Positions 59,201 through 64,000 of a DNA stretch of 64,000 bases are shown here, in pieces. Position 1 is the stretch's first letter, and each line of letters begins with the position of its first letter. The notes under the pieces are model-generated. The model saw only the letters and a list, made by a program, of their open reading frames with translations, did no database searches and was not told the origin of the DNA. Source of the DNA: Metridium senile (Eukaryota; Cnidaria; Anthozoa; Actiniaria; Metridiidae); contig OX459095.1 of NCBI GenBank assembly GCA_949775045.1, positions 34,648,768 through 34,712,767 of the forward strand. Reading direction: 5' to 3'. A program made the position numbers and the translations under genes.

Positions 59201-60123
59201 TTTTACAACAACTTATACAGATAAATAGTCTAGTTTCTTACCCCAGTTCGCCCGATTTGAAGGAAGTTTAAGACCGTCTGCCATGCTTTATCTGGAAGCT
59301 TAGCCACTAACTTTACGTAGAGCTGTTGCCAATCGGGTACTCTGTATTCTTCATACAGCGAGTTTAAGACGTCTGAGCCCAAAATTAAATCAAGTCCATC
59401 TTTTAAGCCTTTGCTTTGCTTGACAACATCAACCACAGATGAAACTAGTTCTTGGGCGAACTCCTGTTCGAAATCCCCTCCAAATAACACGCTGTTCCCA
59501 AGAACGAGACCTAGGTCCTTGCTGGAGTGTTGCTTGGAAATGGAAGTATTGGCTGATCTAAGCGATTTAGCCAGATAGCCATCTTTCTTTGTCCGCTTTC
59601 TATCACTGAACTCGCCATCCCTTAGCTTTTCTAAAAAGTCTATTTTGAGTTGGCTTTCATTTAAACTTCTACGACATCTAATGTCGGGGTTCGTTTGGTT
59701 CTCCGGGGTGGTTGGTGGTGTTTCAAAATTGGCGCAATTTTCTCCCGCCAAAAGAAAATTCGGTCTCTTCAATTGCTCTCTAATGGCTTGAAAATCTTTG
59801 CACCCTAAGAACAAATCTTTATCAAGATTCTTTCGACGGAGTGATCGGGCGAGGAGGCCAAACAACGTGCAGACGAATACGGTGTCTCTCCTCTTGTTAG
59901 AAAACAACGACGATGGGATTCGAGCGCCATCTTTATCCCTAAGTTTGTCACGATATATCTCTACTAATTTTTCTTTAAAATACTGGAAAACGTCGCTGCT
60001 AGCAAATTCTTTAACCTTACCATCAGCCAAAACGCTTGATACAGCATACCAAGCGTGCGAATCATTAAGATCAGAGCTATATACACGATGAAGACGGAAG
60101 GCACTATCAGTACCGCCGTCCAT
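50299..60123 (-). CDS. 15-exon gene: transposase-like core fused to Ulp1-type cysteine protease (1466 aa)
   Basis: Exons: 60123-59242, 58759-58513, 58301-58190, 57728-57622, 57177-57062, 56506-56430, 56050-55773, 55595-55444, 54966-54882, 54494-54280, 53942-53850, 53677-53461, 53135-53049, 52675-52245, 51600-50299. All have GT-AG borders and matching phases; 4401 coding bases, no stop. The first 294 residues are unrecognised. The middle has LKLDGRPLAG (Asp about 371), two zinc-like Cys pairs (FCPFC, KCETC), LHCSMRNVEQLL (about 539) and GFEASHKEHRALYSR (Glu about 836): a candidate RNase H-like DDE layout as in large DNA transposons. A Pro/Ser/Thr-rich linker leads to the C48/Ulp1 fold: GSHWGLFVV (His about 1337), FLFDDG (Asp about 1353), GSCGVGVV (Cys about 1417). 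The Gln normally close before the Cys is not at its usual spacing. Introns 8 and 14 hold MITEs. Either an intact autonomous transposon gene or a domesticated one. Confidence 0.85.
52015..52209. mobile_element. MITE family B, copy 3 (complete)
   Basis: AACAGGTTCCCATTTAAATC...AATTGGAACCTGTT, a complete copy with both ends, in the last intron of the 15-exon gene. The ends read TAACAGG/CCTGTTA with the flanks, so a TAA/TTA target site is possible but cannot be separated from the inverted repeat. The CCCATTTAAATCTGTACTT block is doubled at the left end, as in copy 2. Confidence 0.9.
55091..55365. mobile_element. 275 bp long-TIR MITE (family J)
   Basis: TTACAGCAGTTCTCAGTCAC is mirrored by GTGACTGAGAACTGCTGTAA; the arms extend about 110 bp (AAGTTGGTGGACGTCAATCA and its mirror). 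It lies in intron 8 of the 15-exon gene. Confidence 0.9.
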
Positions 60124-60992
60124 CGCGCCAAAACCCCAATGAATATTTGAATTTGCGCGCGCCTTCTGTATTTATATGCTCTTATATTTCATATTAACTA
60201 TCAATCTGGAAAGGATCATTAATGCGCATTTGCCTTGATAGCATGACAGATGACAGAATATATACAGGCAAAGTACATAGTATGGTCAACTGATTAAAAG
60301 GATTAACACACTAGTACATTTATCCTGCTGAGAAGATAAAAATCGTATAAAGCTCGTCATGTTATGCTTTGAATTACAAATACTATGATTGACAGCGTCA
60401 TCCTTGATTTCGACCAATAGGAGCGCACGGCCTCTAAGGCTATGGGTACATGAAAAAGTGGGGTTTTCTAGCAGGCTCTCCTTTCACTTTCCTTCCTAAA
60501 ACCAACCCCTCCCCAATCCCATTATCCCCAACCCCCTTTCCCCAAACTCCTCTTCCTGAATCCCCAAGAGCCGGCCACGCATATATTTACTATATTTTCT
60601 GAATAGAATCAAAACTGTTTCTTACCTCTATGAAATTTAACTATAAGTTGAGGATTGTAGTGTAGTAGTTGTAGTTGTGGTTCAAGCTGTTGAAAACTAG
60701 TTGTGTTCACAGACCATACGAACGTAGTTGTTTATCAGTGATAAAGGTCAGCAACTACGATATTTTCTTGTTGAAAATATAATAGTGAATTTTTGTATAG
60801 AAATGTAGACATTTACAGTAGTTGATGTTGTTGTTATGTTCACATTATAATAGGTAAACTCCTTTAGTAGGAGTTTCATTGATTTTTGAGACAACTTACT
60901 TTGCTTAATATTTTTATGTAAGATTAGATATAGGTAAAAGATTTTCTTATCTTGTTGGATGGTGAATACTTTTATCACTGGGAGTCCATTAG
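60124..60992. other. Promoter side of the 15-exon gene and spacer
   Basis: CATCGCGCCAAAACCCCAATG lies right upstream of the start. A pyrimidine/C-rich block lies at about 60470-60560. No exon is seen. Confidence 0.4.
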
Positions 60993-61680
60993 CTAATACT
61001 GGTCGCTTTCTTTCAGAGTTTCGAGACCTTCCGATGTTAGCTTAATGATTTTGGAATCCTCAGTTTTCCTCAGGAAGACGTACGGATCCTTTGCCCAGCA
61101 GTACCTATAGCCGAAGTTCCTTTGATGCTCCTTAGCCAAATTGAATAGTCCTTGTTCTTTCATTGTGAGATGGCGAAAAATCATGATTTTTCAATGGGAT
61201 GGACGTATTTGCAAGATTTTAATCCTTCGGTGCTAGAACATTTAGGTTTTTCCTTTTCTCGAAGACATCATTTTCAACTAAACGCCTTGTGAATTTGCAG
61301 ATTATTGGACAGTTTCGTTGCTCTGCTCTACCATTGGGGTTCTCGTTGAATGATTTTCTCGAAGGCACTTGATGTGCAATGTCAACATCGTTGATGTTAA
61401 CGTTTGCACCAATTGCTTTGAAAATTGCTAAGCAAAGTTCGGTGGTCTGTGCTGCCGTTTCTCTGCCATTTACTTGCGGAACTCCAATAATTTTAAGATA
61501 ATATTGGTAGCTATGAACGAGTGACTCGTCAATTGCATTGCTCAAGCTTTGCACAGTACTCCAAATGATATTAATTCTTTCTTCAAGGCTCTGAAGTCGT
61601 CTGGAAACATTTTCCTGGAATTTGTTAAATTCATCAAAGCTGTCCCTTAGACATTGCACATCCTGTGTGCTTGGTGCCTC
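60993..61680 (-). pseudogene. LINE ORF1 remnant
   Basis: Coiled coil (SRRLQSLEERINIIWSTVQSL), then YYLKIIGVPQ, DIAHQVPSRK and PIICKFTRRLVENDVFEKRKNL as in LINE ORF1p. After a frame change near 61190, a terminal LTMKEQGLFNLAKEH and GYRYCWAKDPYVFLRKTEDS block. No ORF2 follows. It interrupts the transposon-type exons at 61.8-62.3 kb on the side where their next exon would be expected. Confidence 0.75.
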
Positions 61681-61837
61681 TGTCGATGATGGAGAAGCTC
61701 CACCTTAGTCGGAGTTAGTCGGAGTGCGAGCTGTACACACACGACTGTACACAACAAGGAGAATAATGTTGATATCCCAAAAATATGATTGTATATTTGG
61801 GAAGATGGATATACATTGTGGTGTATAAGATACATAC

Positions 61838-62332
61838 CTGAATGTCACATAGAAGTGCAGAGTTCGTAGCCATTTCACATCAAGAACAATCTTGCGCAGG
61901 GCTTCCATTGCCTTTGATGATTTTGACAAAGGTGGTTTGGATTTGTCAGCTTCTGCTTCAGGGCCAAGGTTCCATGCAGACTCTGCCCAGGTGTGCTCAC
62001 CGCAGACATGATGAAGTACCCCTTCCCAGGTGCTCTTGTGTTTCTCATGGTAGTTAGCTTGTCTTCTTGCAATGTAAGAATGGTTTTCATATGAGTTGAA
62101 AACTGTGTGGTCTGTACTGTAACCACACCACAATTTCTAAATGACATTCGACAACTGTTATTAACTGCAATGAATGTTTGTTACTCATATACAATAACTA
62201 CACTATATATTCCTTTAAACTTACCTTCAGCTCATCAACATCCCCCTTCAAAGCTTGTGCACAGTACCAAAAGCGATTAACAATAGGCTCAATCCATACT
62301 TTCAAACCTGCACAACTCTTGACTTTAGCTGC
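61838..62332 (-). pseudogene. Two exons of a transposon-type protein, remainder missing
   Basis: Exon 62332-62225 (SCAGLKVWIEPIVNRFWYCA) joins in phase to exon 62136-61838 (VFNSYENHSYIARRQ, STWEGVLHHVCGEHTW, MEALRKIVLDVKWLRTLHFY), with a donor at 61838. The order L..WI..I.NHLYW-like, then W.SVLHHV..EH.W, then L..IV.D...L..L..Y is one I know from uncharacterised transposon-derived proteins in cnidarians, molluscs and fish. No function is assigned there. Neither upstream nor downstream exons are found. Confidence 0.6.
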
Positions 62333-63375
62333 CTAAAAAAGATTGCAACATGTTACTAAGTTTATAAACAAACAAGTACATATATGTGTATATCATATCA
62401 ATCGTTGTGGGTAAATCATGAAATTTCAGATTACATCTTCTACTCAATAAGTCAACAGAGAAAATAGCAAAGTTCTTGAAACAGGAAAACAGACGTGGAG
62501 ATGTTGTCCTTAATCGTGCACAATGCCAGGATACCAATTGTAATGCAGTTTTGATAAGATCTCCAGCTTTAGTCAAATCATCTAAGGCTATTCTTCCTGA
62601 AATTGTTAATGATTGAAATATCATTGACCAATTGTCAATGGGACAGGTATTAATCATTGTTACTCCATCACTTGTTGTTTCATCTCAGGGTAATTATCAA
62701 ATTAACTATCAAATTAGCTTGAGATGATATATGATTTTGTCTAGATAAATAAGAAGAAGCACAAGTGGTAAGCATAAATGCAATGTCGATTTCATCTGTA
62801 GTATAACCATTGAGGCCACTAGAACTATTGCCGTTACCATGGGGGTCACTAGAACTACCACTGTTACCATGAGGGTCACTACGTGTAGAGCTGTTGAAAA
62901 AAGTTGAAAAAAGTATGAGTCGAATAGCAAAAAGTAGCAAGTTGCATATGACAAAGTTGAATTTGAATGCCCAAATGTTAGATGTAAAATCTAAAACATA
63001 CAAGAGCGAACATATACTTGAAAGTCAAATAGCACATATCATGTAAAATTGGAAACTTTGAATTTTGACCCTAATTGGACGCCATAAGGCCGTACGTTTC
63101 ATGTTCATTGTGGTTAATTAATACACAACAAGAGAGACGCTCAGTTAATGAATTAATGTTTAACACAATAAGCTGGCAGGTTGAAGGTTGGTGTTGTTTA
63201 CTGTTGGCTTATACACAGTCGTATTAGAGTGATTGCCATATATGGTGTTATATGAATAGATAAATAATAATTGACCTCACATTGTGCGGTCATAACTGGA
63301 CCAATTTAAACCGTGATGAAGTCGTCATGGACACCTTGTTTTGCCTTCTTAGATGACATTCTGAACTTTGCTCGA
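62333..63375. other. Uncertain stretch upstream of the truncated exons
   Basis: A minus-strand piece with a SSSDPHGNG repeat-like peptide and TTDEIDIAFMLTT (about 62700-62890) looks partly coding but has no clear splice sites. A tandem GGTCACTAGAACTACC-type repeat underlies it (about 62810-62890). The rest is AT-rich. Confidence 0.35.
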
Positions 63376-63558
63376 TTACGGCCTCTTAACTTCTAGAGAA
63401 GCATTCAAAAGTTCTTCCTGTAAATATTCTTTGTCTGCTTTCTCGAGGGCTTTGGAGTTTTCAAACGAAGGGGTTTTATAAACTGGGTGCTGAATATTTA
63501 ATACACTGGTGACTTTCTCAGCAGCAGTGTACCCATGACTAATCACTCGTACTGCCAA
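63376..63558 (-). CDS. Possible exon, unknown protein
   Basis: 60-codon frame with a balanced composition (AAEKVTSVLNIQHPVYK, KALEKADKEYLQEELLNASLEV) that reads like real protein and ends in a stop. No supporting neighbouring exon could be assigned. It could be the last exon of a gene starting beyond the window edge or a pseudogene scrap. Confidence 0.3.
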   Translation of the reverse strand: MAVRVISHGYTAAEKVTSVLNIQHPVYKTPSFENSKALEKADKEYLQEELLNASLEVKRP

Positions 63559-64000
63559 AATTCGTAGAAATGACAGTTAACATTCTTGGTATAATGTGGA
63601 AAGACCTTGTCAAAACGTGCGACTGGCACTCTTTATTTAGGCACACTTTATTTATAACAGTTCAGTCGAGGATGGACAAATACGAATTCTCCACTTCACT
63701 ATCAGAGTTACTTGATGACTCACCAGAAGATGCTGTTTCTTTGCTTGTAGGACTAGAAAACGCCTACATCTTTATTCGGCTAATTACTCGTACTGCCAAA
63801 ATTCGTAGAAATGACAGTTAACAGTCTTTGGTATAATGTGGAAAGACCTTGTCAAAACGTGCGACTGACACTCTTTATTTAGGCACACTGCAGTCCATGC
63901 TTTGCCTAAACCACGTCTCTATTCATTTTGTGATTCAACATTTGAATTTTCGCAAATTTTACAAGTAGTTGTTTTCTTCAGCTCTTTATTTATAACAGTT
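63539..64000. repeat. Direct repeat of ~115 bp, about 241 bp apart
   Basis: ACTCGTACTGCCAAAATTCGTAGAAATGACAGTTAAC and the following CTTTATTTAGGCACAC occur at about 63545-63651 and 63786-63889. CTTTATTTATAACAGTT recurs at about 63648 and at the window end, so the unit may continue past 64000. The enclosed frame at 63672 (MDKYEFSTSLSELLDD) reads like protein but is not otherwise supported. Confidence 0.8.

Overview
This is nuclear DNA from an animal, most likely a cnidarian (low to moderate confidence). It is AT-rich. Genes are split by short GT-AG introns with clean AATAAA/TTATT-type flanks. The gene set (intronless RecQ-like helicase, intronless kinase, SAP/SWIM/YqaJ protein, PHD-finger LINE, BEL/Pao and DDE_4 transposases, long-TIR palindromic MITEs) matches what I know of anthozoan and hydrozoan genomes. 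I see no bacterial operons, rRNA, tRNA or CRISPR.

Layout. 1-3 kb: repeats only. 3-7.8 kb: a minus-strand SET-domain gene with MITEs in its introns, head-to-head with an intronless plus-strand RecQ helicase (7.9-9.9 kb). 9.9-11.4 kb: repeats. 11.4-13.1 kb: intronless ankyrin-repeat gene (minus). 14.0-18.7 kb: a seven-exon minus-strand gene (691 aa) whose splice phases all agree; its sixth intron holds a ~700 bp AAAT array. 19.6-27.8 kb: a possible two-exon gene whose intron carries an intact LINE (20.1-23.7 kb) framed by ATTATC microsatellites and a 3.2 kb TTAA-flanked DNA transposon. 29.6-34.1 kb: remnants of a transposase-like gene, a LINE, a BEL/Pao element and a DDE_4 transposase. 34.6-36.6 kb: a SAP-SWIM-YqaJ gene broken by three frameshifts. 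37.6-44.2 kb: decayed LINE, transposase-like and RecQ-like pseudogenes. 44.9-47.6 kb: an intronless protein kinase head-to-head with a two-exon zinc-finger gene. 47.6-50.3 kb: palindromes and a 135 bp tandem repeat. 50.3-60.1 kb: the most striking locus, an apparently intact 15-exon gene for a 1466-aa protein that joins a transposase-like core to a C-terminal Ulp1-type protease. 61.0-62.9 kb: LINE ORF1 remnant and two exons of another transposon-type protein. 63-64 kb: direct repeats.

Common theme. Most protein-coding material here belongs to lineage-expanded or transposon-derived families at different stages of decay, next to a few intact multi-exon genes. At least ten short palindromic elements of several families sit between and within them, some nested, several inside introns of intact genes. 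All gene structures were worked out by eye from splice consensus and reading phase; no transcript or database search was available.
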